Shown here piece after piece: positions 25,854 to 34,620 of a stretch of DNA of 64,000 bases. Both the position numbers and the translations under genes were made by a program. Origin of the DNA: Bradyrhizobium sp. WSM1743 (lineage in GTDB: Bacteria; Pseudomonadota; Alphaproteobacteria; Rhizobiales; Xanthobacteraceae); the NCBI RefSeq assembly GCF_000473065.1, contig NZ_AXAZ01000001.1:310001-374000 (forward strand). The letters run 5' to 3'. The notes beneath the pieces were generated by a model. The model did no database searches. It had not been told where the DNA came from and saw nothing but the letters and a program-made list of their open reading frames with translations. Every line of letters starts with the position of its first letter. Position 1 is the stretch's first letter.

Positions 25854-25886
25854 GGGCGGCAGCGGTCATCCGCTGCCGCCCTTTTT
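25854..25886 (+). terminator. Rho-independent terminator of the RND operon
   Basis: Stem GGGCGGCAGCGG/CCGCTGCCGCCC (12 bp, perfect) with a TCAT loop, followed directly by TTTTT. It is the clearest intrinsic terminator in the window and separates the pump operon from the histidine kinase. Confidence 0.92.
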
Positions 25887-25959
25887 CGTTGTGCCTCGGG
25901 CAAGCCCTTCGCCGCGCTTGCGAGAGACAAGGTCCTGTCTTCTTGCTAGGTTCCGCGGG

Positions 25960-28542
25960 ATGAGCCTTTCCCTCCACCCCGATACACCTCAAGCCGGGAC
26001 GCTGCCGAGCGCGGCCCCGGGCGAGGCCGCGTCCGGCGGAACGGCGGGCCGCGGAATCAGGACCCGGCTCTTCGCCAAGTACGTCGCGCTGTTCGTGGCC
26101 GTCGTCGCCATCGCGCTGCTCGCGAATGGCTTGTTCGAGGTCTTCTTCTATTATCGCGAGCACAAGGCCTCGCTGATCCGGGTCCAGCACGAGCAGGCCG
26201 AGGCGGCCGCGGCCAAGATCGGCCAGTTCGTCAAGGAGATCGAGAGCCAGCTCGGCTGGACCACGCAATTGCCCTGGTCGGGAGGCTCGATCGAGCAGCG
26301 CCGCTTCGACGCGCTGCGGCTGCTCCGCCAAGTGCCTGCCGTCACCGAGATCGCCCAGGTGGATTCGACCGGCAAGGAGCGGCTGCGGGTCTCGCGGCTG
26401 GCGATGAACGCGCTCGAAAGCGGGCTCGATCTGTCGAGCGATCCGAAGTTCACCGAGGCGGTCGCGCACAAGGTCTATTACGGGCCGGTCTATTTCCGCC
26501 GGGAGTCCGAGCCCTACATGACGCTGGCGCTGGCGGGAGCGCGCAAGGATGCCGGCGTCAGCATCGCGGAGGTCAATCTCAAGCTGATCTGGGACGTCGT
26601 ATCCCAGATCAAGGTCGGCGAGCACGGCCACGCTTACGTGGTCGGTCCGGAGGGACGTCTGATCGCGCATCCCGACATCAGCCTCGTCCTGCGCAATACC
26701 GACATGTCCAAGCTCGCGCAGGTGCGGGGTGCCCGGGCCGGTGGCGGCACCATGCCGGACTCATTGCAAGAGGCGACCAACATCCAGGGGCAGACGGTTC
26801 TGACAGCCTCCGCCCCCATCGCGCCGCTGGGCTGGACCATGTTCGTGGAGCTTCCTGTCGAAGAGGCCTACGCTTCGCTCTATGCCTCGCTGCAACGCCT
26901 TGCGATCGTGCTGCTCGCCGCGTCGATTTTGGCGGTGCTTGCCGGGGTTTTCCTGGCGCGCCGCATGGTCGGGCCGATCCAGGCGCTGCGCAGCGGCGCC
27001 GAGCGCATCGGCGGCGGCGACTTCTCCCAGCGCATCTCGATCAAGACCGGCGACGAGCTCGAAGGCCTCGCCGACCAGTTCAACGAGATGGGCGCACGTT
27101 TGCAGGAATCCTATGCCGACCTCGAGAACAAGGTCGAACGGCGCACTGCGGAATTGAGCGAGGCCCTGCAGCAGCAGACTGCGACCGCCGACGTGTTGAA
27201 AGTCATCAGCCGTTCGGCGTTCGATCTGCAAGCCGTGCTGAACACACTCGTCGGGTCGGCGGCTCGCTTGTGTGACGCCGATGAAGGGACGATCTTTCGG
27301 CCTAGCGATGGAGTCTTCTATTTGGCCGCAAGCTGCGGGCTTGACCCGGAGCAAGAGAACAAGCTCCGGACCTTCGCTTCCGTGCCCGAGCGGGGAAGTG
27401 TGGTTGGGCGCACGCTGCTCGATCGAAAGACGGTCCATGTCCCGGATGTGCAGGCCGATCCGGAATTTGCACCCTCGTCCGCTCGCAGGCGGTCCAACGT
27501 GCGGACGATGCTTGGCGTGCCTTTGCTCCGGGAGGGGACCCCAATCGGGGTATTCGTCTTGACGCGACACATGGTGCGTCCCTTTAGCGAGAAGCAGATC
27601 GAACTCGCCACCACCTTTGCCGATCAGGCCCTGATCGCGATCGAGAACGTCCGATTGTTTGAGGAGGTCCAGGAGCGCACCAGAGAGCTATCGCAGTCGC
27701 TCGACGACCTGCGCACCGCGCAGGACCGTTTGATTCAGACCGAGAAGCTCGCTTCCCTCGGCCAGCTCACCGCCGGCATTGCCCACGAGATCAAGAACCC
27801 GCTCAATTTCATCAACAATTTCTCCGCGGTCTCGACCGAGCTGATCGATGAACTCAACGCGACCCTGCAATCGGCCGCGCTCGACGGCAAGACAAAGGAG
27901 GAGGTTGACGAGCTGACCGCCATGCTCAGGGGCAATCTCGATAAGGTGGTGCAGCACGGCAAACGCGCCGATTCCATCGTCCGGAACATGTTGCTGCATT
28001 CGCGCGAAGGCTCCGGCGAACATCGCGCCATCGACATCAATGCCGTCGTGGAGGAAAGCCTCAATCTGGCCTATCACGGCGCGCGCGCCGAGAGGCCGGC
28101 CTTCAACGTCACGCTCCAGCGCGCGTTCGATCCCGCTGCCGGCATGGTCGACATCTATCCGCAGGAGATCACGCGCGTCTTCCTCAACCTGATCTCGAAC
28201 GGCTTCTATGCCACTGCCAAGCGTAAGGAGAGCGAGGGCGATGCCTTCGAGCCGACCCTGAACATTGCAACCAAATCTCTCGGCGACAGCGTCGAAATCC
28301 GGATCCGCGATAACGGCACCGGAATTCCACCCGAAGTGAAGGAGAAGATGTTCAATCCCTTCTTCACCACCAAGCCGGCCGGTGAGGGCACCGGGCTCGG
28401 GCTTTCGATGAGTCACGACATCGTGGTGAAACAACACGGCGGCACGATCGACGTGAACACCACACCTGGCGTATTCACCGAATTCATCATCACGCTGCCG
28501 CGCGCGATGGCAGCGGGCGACACTACCGGAGGAAAGTCTTGA
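25960..28542 (+). CDS. Membrane sensor histidine kinase (Cache-HAMP-GAF-HisKA-HATPase)
   Basis: 860 aa from ATG 25960. TM1 ~39-65; periplasmic sensor ~70-305 with the dCache signature 'GHAYVVGPEGRLIAHPDISL'; TM2 ~313-335; HAMP ~336-390; coiled coil; GAF ~420-568; second coiled coil; HisKA with the phospho-acceptor H609 in 'AGIAHEIKNPLNFINNFS'; ATPase with N box 'NLISNGFYA' (743-751), 'IRDNGTGIP' (782-790) and 'FFTTKPAGEGTGLGLSMSHD' (801-820). The Cache domain should bind a small extracellular ligand; GAF adds an internal input. It overlaps the following response regulator by 4 bp. Confidence 0.93.
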   Translation: MSLSLHPDTPQAGTLPSAAPGEAASGGTAGRGIRTRLFAKYVALFVAVVAIALLANGLFEVFFYYREHKASLIRVQHEQAEAAAAKIGQFVKEIESQLGWTTQLPWSGGSIEQRRFDALRLLRQVPAVTEIAQVDSTGKERLRVSRLAMNALESGLDLSSDPKFTEAVAHKVYYGPVYFRRESEPYMTLALAGARKDAGVSIAEVNLKLIWDVVSQIKVGEHGHAYVVGPEGRLIAHPDISLVLRNTDMSKLAQVRGARAGGGTMPDSLQEATNIQGQTVLTASAPIAPLGWTMFVELPVEEAYASLYASLQRLAIVLLAASILAVLAGVFLARRMVGPIQALRSGAERIGGGDFSQRISIKTGDELEGLADQFNEMGARLQESYADLENKVERRTAELSEALQQQTATADVLKVISRSAFDLQAVLNTLVGSAARLCDADEGTIFRPSDGVFYLAASCGLDPEQENKLRTFASVPERGSVVGRTLLDRKTVHVPDVQADPEFAPSSARRRSNVRTMLGVPLLREGTPIGVFVLTRHMVRPFSEKQIELATTFADQALIAIENVRLFEEVQERTRELSQSLDDLRTAQDRLIQTEKLASLGQLTAGIAHEIKNPLNFINNFSAVSTELIDELNATLQSAALDGKTKEEVDELTAMLRGNLDKVVQHGKRADSIVRNMLLHSREGSGEHRAIDINAVVEESLNLAYHGARAERPAFNVTLQRAFDPAAGMVDIYPQEITRVFLNLISNGFYATAKRKESEGDAFEPTLNIATKSLGDSVEIRIRDNGTGIPPEVKEKMFNPFFTTKPAGEGTGLGLSMSHDIVVKQHGGTIDVNTTPGVFTEFIITLPRAMAAGDTTGGKS

Positions 28543-28928
28543 ACGTTTACATCCTGGTCGTCGATGACGAGCCCGACGTCGAGGCGCTGTTCCGGCAGCA
28601 GTTCCGGCGCGACCTGCGCGCCGGCCGCTTCCAGATGGAGTTCGCGCTCTCGGCTCCCGAGGCGCTCAAGCGCGCCGCCGAGGTTCGCGATCCCTCGCTG
28701 ATCCTGATCCTGTCTGACGTCAACATGCCCGGCATGAGCGGGCTCGACATGCTGCCGAAGGTGCGTGTTGCGCATCCGGACGTTCCCGTCATCATGATCA
28801 CCGCCTATGGCGACGCGGAGACGCGCCGAAAGGCGATCGAGCGCGGCGCCGTCGGGCTTCTCACCAAGCCGATCGACTTCGCGCTGCTGCGCCAGGAGAT
28901 CGACACGAGGCTCGAGCAAGCCGCATGA
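28539..28928 (+). CDS. Single-domain response regulator (CheY-like)
   Basis: 129 aa receiver only. Acidic pocket D9/D10, phospho-acceptor D60 in '[18 protein letters not shown]', T/S in 'VIMITAYG', and K in 'GLLTKPIDF'. The start is TTG, overlapping the kinase stop (TTGA), and the stop overlaps the next start (ATGA), so the three proteins are translationally linked. With no output domain it may act as a phosphate sink or intermediate for H609, or by protein contact. Confidence 0.93.
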   Translation: MNVYILVVDDEPDVEALFRQQFRRDLRAGRFQMEFALSAPEALKRAAEVRDPSLILILSDVNMPGMSGLDMLPKVRVAHPDVPVIMITAYGDAETRRKAIERGAVGLLTKPIDFALLRQEIDTRLEQAA

Positions 28929-30175
28929 CTGCGACCATCCTCTTCGTCGACGACGAGCCGGACCTTGAGGCTCTGATCCTGCAGAAATTCCGCAGGCAGA
29001 TTCGCGATGGGCAGCTCGCTCTCATCTTCGCGCGCGACGGCCTGGAGGCGCTGCAATCGCTCGAGCAGAACCCGCATGTCGACATGGTGGTTTCCGACAT
29101 CAACATGCCGCGGATGGACGGGTTGTCGCTGCTGGCGAAGCTCCAGGAGACCGAAGACAAGAAATCGACCATCATCGTCTCCGCCTATGGCGACATGAGC
29201 AACATCCGCACAGCCATGAACCGCGGCGCATTCGATTTCCTGACCAAGCCGATCGATTTTGCCGATCTGGAAGCCACGATCGAGAAGACCATCCGGCATG
29301 TGGAGATGCTGCGCGACGTGCGGCGGCGCCAGATGGAGGCCGAGCGCGCCCATGCCTCGCTGTCGCGCTTCTTCTCGCCGGAGATCGCAAGACGCCTGGC
29401 GACGAATGTCGACGGCAACGGCATGGAGGTGCAGTGGCGCGATGTCGCCAGCCTCTTCACCGACATCACTGGCTTCACCTCGCTGGTCGAGACTGCGGCG
29501 CCGCAGACGCTGGGCGAGCTCCTCAACGAATATGTCGGCGGCATGACCGAGATCGTCTTTGCCCATGAGGGGACGGTCGCCAAGATCATCGGCGATGCGA
29601 TTCAGGTGCTTTTCAACGCACCCGGCGACCAGCCCGACTATGCGACGCGTGCAGTCGCCTGTGCCCATGATCTCGACGCGTGGGCGGAGGACTTTTCCTC
29701 GCGCTGGAAGGCGAGAGGTGTGAATTTCGGGACCACCCGCATCGGTGCCCATGCTGGTCCGGCGCTGGTCGGCAATTTCGGCGGCAACCGCTTCTTCGAC
29801 TACACGGCCTATGGCGACTCCATCAACATCGCGGCGCGTCTCGAAGCAGCCAACAAACATCTGGGCACCCGCATTTGCGTCAGCGCCAGCGTGGCCCAAG
29901 CGGCTGAGAATTTTCAAGGCCGCCCCGTGGGCGACCTGATACTGCGTGGCCGCAGCGAACCGCTGCGCGCGTTCGAACCGTTGCCGCAGGCCAAGTTCGA
30001 AGCGCCGGAAACGGCGCTTTATTCCGAGGCTTTCGCCAAGATGGAGGCCGGCGATGCCGCTGCCATGCCGGCCTTTGCCGCGCTGGTCGGCATGCACGCC
30101 GACGATCCGCTGGCCGGTTTTCACCTGAAGCGCCTGCTGAACGGCGCCAAGGGCACTCGCATGCAATTGGAATAG
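28925..30175 (+). CDS. Response regulator-class III adenylate cyclase fusion
   Basis: 416 aa. Receiver domain 1-125 with phospho-acceptor D58 ('[19 protein letters not shown]'), a helical linker ~125-165, then a class III nucleotidyl cyclase ~172-360. Metal aspartates are D180 ('[13 protein letters not shown]') and D224 ('[11 protein letters not shown]'). K220 is in the adenine-specifying position, and '[17 protein letters not shown]' has Thr in place of the usual second specifying Asp, the class IIIb pattern of bicarbonate-responsive cyclases; N and R for transition-state binding are present. It should make cAMP under control of phosphorylation by the upstream kinase. Overlaps the previous gene by 4 bp. 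Confidence 0.92.
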   Translation: MTATILFVDDEPDLEALILQKFRRQIRDGQLALIFARDGLEALQSLEQNPHVDMVVSDINMPRMDGLSLLAKLQETEDKKSTIIVSAYGDMSNIRTAMNRGAFDFLTKPIDFADLEATIEKTIRHVEMLRDVRRRQMEAERAHASLSRFFSPEIARRLATNVDGNGMEVQWRDVASLFTDITGFTSLVETAAPQTLGELLNEYVGGMTEIVFAHEGTVAKIIGDAIQVLFNAPGDQPDYATRAVACAHDLDAWAEDFSSRWKARGVNFGTTRIGAHAGPALVGNFGGNRFFDYTAYGDSINIAARLEAANKHLGTRICVSASVAQAAENFQGRPVGDLILRGRSEPLRAFEPLPQAKFEAPETALYSEAFAKMEAGDAAAMPAFAALVGMHADDPLAGFHLKRLLNGAKGTRMQLE

Positions 30176-30184
30176 GAGTCCGTC

Positions 30185-30931
30185 ATGACGCGCGAATTCT
30201 CCGCTGGCAACTACCGTTTCATTCCGTCCGTGTTCCAGTATTCCGCGGGCGCGGCCGCAGATGACGGCTACGAGATCGAGCGCGTCCGCTTCGACCGCCT
30301 GGTGCCGCTCGCGGAAGGATTTGCGCTGGCCGCAAAATTCATCGGGGAGGCGGGGCGTCCGCTGACGGCATTCTGCGCCTGCGAGCTGCGCTCACCGGCG
30401 GCCTTCAGCGAGGAAGGCTTTCGCGCGTTCAACCTGCACTATGTGAAGACGCTGTCGGAATGGGGCATCTTCGACGGCACCACCAATCCGGTGGCGCGCA
30501 GCAATGTCTGTCCGGAGATCGATCCGCCGTCCGAGCCGTCCTTCTACGCATTCTCCTTCACGCGCCCGACGCGATCAAACGCACCCAGCTTCGTCATCGC
30601 CGGCGGTGCGGAGGCACGCGAGGGCAGCGGCACTTATGTCGCGCGCACGGTGCGCTACCGCGACCTCAGCCCGGAGGGGCTGCGCGAGAAGGTGCGGTTC
30701 ACCACCACGTCGCAGATGGAAAACCGGATGGCGGCTTTCGGCTTCGGCTGGAAGGACACGACCGGCGTGCAGGCCTATTCCGTGCACGACTTCCACCACG
30801 CGCTGGTCGACGAGCTGGTCCGCCGTGGCGCGCTGCGCTCCGGCCTGACCTGGCATTTCGCCCGGCCACCAGTGGTCGATCTCGAATACGAGATGGATTG
30901 CCGCCGCGTGATGCGGGAGGTCGTTATTTGA
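30185..30931 (+). CDS. Unrecognised conserved-type protein, possibly RidA-related C-terminus
   Basis: 248 aa, cytoplasmic, with a strong AGGAG 6 nt before ATG 30185 and only 9 bp after the cyclase gene, so it is in the same operon. I cannot place it in a named family with confidence. Notable segments: 'LTAFCACELRSPAAFSEEGF', 'NPVARSNVCPEIDPPSEPSF', and from about residue 155 'SPEGLREKVRFTTTSQMENR' then 'WKDTTGVQAYSVHDFHHALV', whose helix-strand pattern resembles RidA/YjgF domains. Conserved-looking cysteines occur at ~64, ~66 and ~112. An enzyme acting on a small metabolite is possible; linkage to cAMP signalling is only by position. Confidence 0.6.
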   Translation: MTREFSAGNYRFIPSVFQYSAGAAADDGYEIERVRFDRLVPLAEGFALAAKFIGEAGRPLTAFCACELRSPAAFSEEGFRAFNLHYVKTLSEWGIFDGTTNPVARSNVCPEIDPPSEPSFYAFSFTRPTRSNAPSFVIAGGAEAREGSGTYVARTVRYRDLSPEGLREKVRFTTTSQMENRMAAFGFGWKDTTGVQAYSVHDFHHALVDELVRRGALRSGLTWHFARPPVVDLEYEMDCRRVMREVVI

Positions 30932-30950
30932 TCCGTCGACGGTCGATATC

Positions 30951-31070
30951 GACCTCTCCTGTAGGGAGAGGTCGGCGCGTAGCGCCGGGTGATGGGTCAT
31001 GTTCCCTCGATGGAGCTGATCCCCTCACCAGAATTGCTTCGCAATTCGACTTCTCCCTCCGGGAGAGGTG
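30951..31070. repeat. Intergenic palindromic repeat, family D, copy 3
   Basis: Outer arms GACCTCTCCTGTAGGGAGAG and CTTCTCCCTCCGGGAGAGGTG. Two inner hairpins sit in equivalent places: 30973-30987 (CGGCGC/GCGCCG, loop GTA) and 31031-31047 (GAATTGC/GCAATTC, loop TTC). It occupies the convergent gap between the cyclase operon and the peptide-transport array. Confidence 0.8.
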
Positions 31071-31102
31071 AACGAACCTTGCCGTTAGCTTTTTTCGTCG
31101 CC

Positions 31103-31990
31103 TCAACGCTGCCTGGGATCGAGCGCGTCGCGCAGGCCGTCGCCGAGCAGGTTCAGTGACAACACCACGAGAAAGATCGCAAGTCCCGGCCAGACCGCCA
31201 TCCAGGGCGCCTGGGTCAGGAAGCGTTGCGCGGCGTTGAGCATGCTGCCCCAGGATGGCGCCGGCGGCTGCTGTCCGAGGCCGAGGAAGGACAGCGCTGC
31301 CTCGGCGATGATGGCGGCCGCGATCGACAGAGTCGCCTGCACCAGCAGCGACGGCAGGATGTTCGGCAGGATGTGAGCGAATGCGATCCGCCAGGGCGGG
31401 TTGCCGAGCGCACGCGCAGCCTCGACATAATCTTCCGCCTTGACGCTCAGCACCTGGCCGCGGGTCAGGCGGATGAAGATCGGGGTTGCCGAGATGCCGA
31501 TCGCGATCATGGCATTGCCGAGGCTCGGACCGAGGAACGCGGCCAGCGCGATCGCCAGGATCAGGAACGGGCAGGCCAGCATCGCATCGGTGATACGGCT
31601 GATCAGCGCGTCGGCAAAGCCGCCGCGATAGCCGGCGAGCAGGCCAAGCGGCACGCCGATGCCGAGCGCGATCGCGACCGAGATCAGGCCTGCGAGAAGG
31701 GAGGCGCGCGCGCCGTAGACGACGCGGCTCAGGATGTCGCGGCCGAGCTCGTCGGTGCCGAACCAGTGCGCCGCAGTCGGCGGCTTGCGAACCAGGCTCC
31801 AGCTCGTTGCGACGGGATCATAGGGCACGACGATGGGCGCGAGAACTGCGAGCGCGATGAAGGCCGAGATCACGACAAGCCCGAACACCGCCGCTTTGCG
31901 CTTGAACAGCCGCCGCCGCGCGCGGCGCGCCGGGCTGTCGAGCTCGTGGGCCTGCGTGGCGGGGCTGGCTGGGAGCGCTGCGTCGGTCAT
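31103..31990 (-). CDS. Peptide-type ABC transporter permease (DppC-like), system 1
   Basis: 295 aa. N-terminal TM segment after a basic stretch, the OppC N-terminal 'HWFGTDELGRDILSRVVYGA', and the EAA loop 'VEAARALGNPPWRIAFAHILP'; about six TM segments. It pairs with the DppB-like permease, whose stop overlaps its start (ATGA at 31987-31990). Last gene of the 14-kb minus-strand array. Imports di/oligopeptides or similar compounds. Confidence 0.93.
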   Translation of the reverse strand: MTDAALPASPATQAHELDSPARRARRRLFKRKAAVFGLVVISAFIALAVLAPIVVPYDPVATSWSLVRKPPTAAHWFGTDELGRDILSRVVYGARASLLAGLISVAIALGIGVPLGLLAGYRGGFADALISRITDAMLACPFLILAIALAAFLGPSLGNAMIAIGISATPIFIRLTRGQVLSVKAEDYVEAARALGNPPWRIAFAHILPNILPSLLVQATLSIAAAIIAEAALSFLGLGQQPPAPSWGSMLNAAQRFLTQAPWMAVWPGLAIFLVVLSLNLLGDGLRDALDPRQR

Positions 31991-32934
31991 CGCCTAGCCC
32001 TCAGCCGCGGGTTGACGAAGATATAGGCGACGTCGGCGACGAGGTTCAGCGTGATGTAGACGGTGGCGGTCACGAGCACCACGCCCTGGACCACGGCGTA
32101 GTCACGGTTGAAGACCGCGTCCACGATCAGCTTGCCGAAGCCGGGAATGGAGAAGATCTGCTCGGTCAGCACCGCGCCGGACAACAAAGTGCCGAGCTCG
32201 AGCGCGCCGAGCGTGATGATGGGCGTGAGCGCGTTGCGCATGGCGTGCTTGAGGATCACCACGCGCTCGGAAAGCCCTTTCGCTCGCGCCGTGCGGACAT
32301 AGTCGCTCTCCAGCACCTGGAGCATGGCGCTGCGGGTATGCCGCATCAGAATTGCGGAGATTGCATTGCCGAGCACGAAGGCCGGCATGATGGTGGCGGC
32401 GAGGCTCGCGCGCCAGTCCTCGGTGAGCGGTACGTAGCCCGACGCCGGCAGCCAGCCGAGCTTGATCGAGAACAGGAAGATCAAGAGGATTCCCAGCCAG
32501 AAATTCGGCGTCGAGATGCCCCAGAGGGCGAACAGATTGGCACCATAATCCCACGCCGTGCCCTTCTTCACGGCGGAGACGATGCCGGCGGGAATGCCGA
32601 TGAAGAACGCGATCAGGATCGCCATCGAGCCGAGCTGGAGCGTGACCGGCAGCTTCTGCGCGATCAGCTCGCGCACCGGCATCTTGTTGCGCAGGGATTC
32701 GCCGAAATCGCCCGACAGAACTCCCTTGAGCCAATAGACGTATTGCACGGGAATTGGCTGGTCCAGCCGGTGTTGCCGGCGGATTTGCTCGATCACGGCG
32801 GGATCGCGCTCCTCGCCGGCCATCACCAGCGCCGGGTCGCCCGGCAGCAATTGCTGCAGCGAGAAAATCAGTACCGACACGAAGAACAATGTCGGTACGA
32901 TCTGCGCGATCCGGCGAGCGAGGAAGTTCAGCAT
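31987..32934 (-). CDS. Peptide-type ABC transporter permease (DppB-like), system 1
   Basis: 315 aa from ATG 32934 (MLNFLARRIAQIVPTLFFVS, the family's standard opening); the frame stays open into repeat A2, which is excluded. Six TM segments with EAA loop 'VRTARAKGLSERVVILKHAM' and the conserved end 'VVQGVVLVTATVYITLNLVAD'. Forms the channel with the DppC-like protein. It is separated from its binding-protein gene upstream by repeat A2. Confidence 0.93.
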   Translation of the reverse strand: MLNFLARRIAQIVPTLFFVSVLIFSLQQLLPGDPALVMAGEERDPAVIEQIRRQHRLDQPIPVQYVYWLKGVLSGDFGESLRNKMPVRELIAQKLPVTLQLGSMAILIAFFIGIPAGIVSAVKKGTAWDYGANLFALWGISTPNFWLGILLIFLFSIKLGWLPASGYVPLTEDWRASLAATIMPAFVLGNAISAILMRHTRSAMLQVLESDYVRTARAKGLSERVVILKHAMRNALTPIITLGALELGTLLSGAVLTEQIFSIPGFGKLIVDAVFNRDYAVVQGVVLVTATVYITLNLVADVAYIFVNPRLRARR

Positions 32935-32943
32935 GATGCCCCA

Positions 32944-33075
32944 CGTGTCCCGGGCGCTGCGCAACATGCAATGTTGCGCTGCTGAACCGGGACCCAGCGG
33001 CCGCGGTTCGCTGTCGCCGTGGGTCCCGGCTCAGCGGTACGGCGCCTGTGCGCTGCGCCGCGTCCGGGACACGAG
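32944..33075. repeat. Intergenic palindromic repeat, family A, copy 2
   Basis: Outer arms CGTGTCCCGGGCGC and GCGCCGCGTCCGGGACACGAG; inner arms GAACCGGGACCCA and TGGGTCCCGGCTC. An inner hairpin at 32959-32979 has a perfect 9-bp stem (GCGCAACAT/ATGTTGCGC) with loop GCA. It sits inside the transporter array, between the binding-protein and permease genes. Confidence 0.82.
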
Positions 33076-33091
33076 CACATCGCCAGCTCCG

Positions 33092-34603
33092 TCACTTGAA
33101 CTTCAACCCGACCACGCGCACGAGGCCATCGGGCATTTGCCGGTAGCCATCGAGCTTCTTCGTGTGCGCGATCAGCAGCGTGCGGTGATAGATGTAGATA
33201 ATCGGCAAATCGTCGAGCAGGATCTTGGCCAGCCTTGCGTAGATAGCTTTGCGCTCCTCGACATTGGAGGTGGCTCGCCCCTCTTCCATCAGCTTGTCGG
33301 CCTGTGGGTTGGAATAGCCGCCGTCGTTCTGCGGCGCCTTGCTGCGCATGAAGATGTAGGAATTGCCGTCGGGGTCGATGCGGCCGCTCCAGTTGATCTG
33401 GAATATCTGGAACTCGCCGGCCTGGGCCTGCTTGAAGGTAGTCGCGAATTCGACGGCGCGGATCTTGATGTCGAAGCCGGCTTCCGCCGCCATCGACTGA
33501 ACGACCTGTGCGACGGCCTCGTTCTCCGCGCCCTTGGGGATCATGTAGTCCACCGTCACAGGCGTGGTGACGCCAGCTTCCTTCAACAGTGCCTTCGCCT
33601 TCGCGATGTCGCGACCGTGGACCGGAAACGCCTTCTGGTAATATGGATGCGTCGGGCTGACCCATTGATTGCCGGGCGTGAATTCGCCGTTGAAGACCAC
33701 CTGGTTGAGCGCTTCGCGGTCGATCGACAGATCGAGCGCCTGGCGGACCTTGGCCGACTGGCTCAGCGGTCCCTTGTTCTTGTCGTTGCCGATGTTGACG
33801 GTGAGGCCGTAATAGCCGAGCTCGGGCGCCGTCGACAGCACGAGGCGGGAATCGGCGCGGACGTCCTTGATATCGGTGGCGAGCACGCGCTCGATCAGGT
33901 CGAGCGCACCGGACTTCAGGTTCGCAAGCCGCACCGTCGCGTCGACGATCGGCAGAAACACGACGCGGTCGATACGGATATTGTCCTTGTTCCAGTAGTC
34001 GGCAAATTTCTCGAACACCATTCGGTCCTGCTGGACGCGCTCGACAAACTTGTAGGGACCAGCGCAGACCGGATGCAGGCCGAACTTGTCGCCGGCTTCC
34101 TTCGCCGCCTTCGGCGAAACCATCATGCCGGAGCGATCGGTGAGCTGCGCGATCAGGGGTGAGTAGGGGGTCTTCAGCACCAGCTTGATGGTGAGGGGAT
34201 CGACCACCTCGACATGGTCGACGCTGGCAAGCTCCGATTTGCGGAACGAGCCGGGCAGCGTCATGTGGCGCTCGAGCGAGAACTTTGCGGCCTCCGCATC
34301 CAGCGGCTCGCCGTCGTGGAATTTGACCCCCGGGCGGAGCTTGATCATCATCTCCTTGCCGTCGGCCGAGGTCTCATGGGACAGCGCGAGCTGCGGTACG
34401 ATGTTGAGCTTCTCGTCGATGTCGAACAGCTTGTCGCAGATGGCGGAGAACACGATGCGGCCGACATAGGTGCGGCCGACACTGGGATCGAGAATGTCAG
34501 GGTCTTCGGCGATGCCGATGCGAAGCGTTGTCTGCGCCTGGGCGGTGCCCACGAGCGACGTCAGCAAGGCCGACGCCAGGATTGTCAAACGCATGAAGCT
34601 CAT
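33092..34603 (-). CDS. Peptide-type ABC substrate-binding protein (SBP_bac_5), system 1
   Basis: 503 aa from ATG 34603, giving signal peptide MSFMRLTILASALLTSLVGTAQAQ. A GTG at 34624 that overlaps the upstream stop (GTGA) is a real alternative and would add seven basic residues. Family 5 features: 'DPDILDPSVGRTYVGRIVFS', 'LRPGVKFHDGEPLDAEAAKFSLER', 'CAGPYKFVERVQQDRMVFEK'. Binds the substrate in the periplasm and delivers it to the DppBC-like channel. Ligand unknown; glutathione-type and nickel-type relatives share this fold. Confidence 0.92.
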   Translation of the reverse strand: MSFMRLTILASALLTSLVGTAQAQTTLRIGIAEDPDILDPSVGRTYVGRIVFSAICDKLFDIDEKLNIVPQLALSHETSADGKEMMIKLRPGVKFHDGEPLDAEAAKFSLERHMTLPGSFRKSELASVDHVEVVDPLTIKLVLKTPYSPLIAQLTDRSGMMVSPKAAKEAGDKFGLHPVCAGPYKFVERVQQDRMVFEKFADYWNKDNIRIDRVVFLPIVDATVRLANLKSGALDLIERVLATDIKDVRADSRLVLSTAPELGYYGLTVNIGNDKNKGPLSQSAKVRQALDLSIDREALNQVVFNGEFTPGNQWVSPTHPYYQKAFPVHGRDIAKAKALLKEAGVTTPVTVDYMIPKGAENEAVAQVVQSMAAEAGFDIKIRAVEFATTFKQAQAGEFQIFQINWSGRIDPDGNSYIFMRSKAPQNDGGYSNPQADKLMEEGRATSNVEERKAIYARLAKILLDDLPIIYIYHRTLLIAHTKKLDGYRQMPDGLVRVVGLKFK

Positions 34604-34620
34604 CGCTCTCAACCTCTGTT

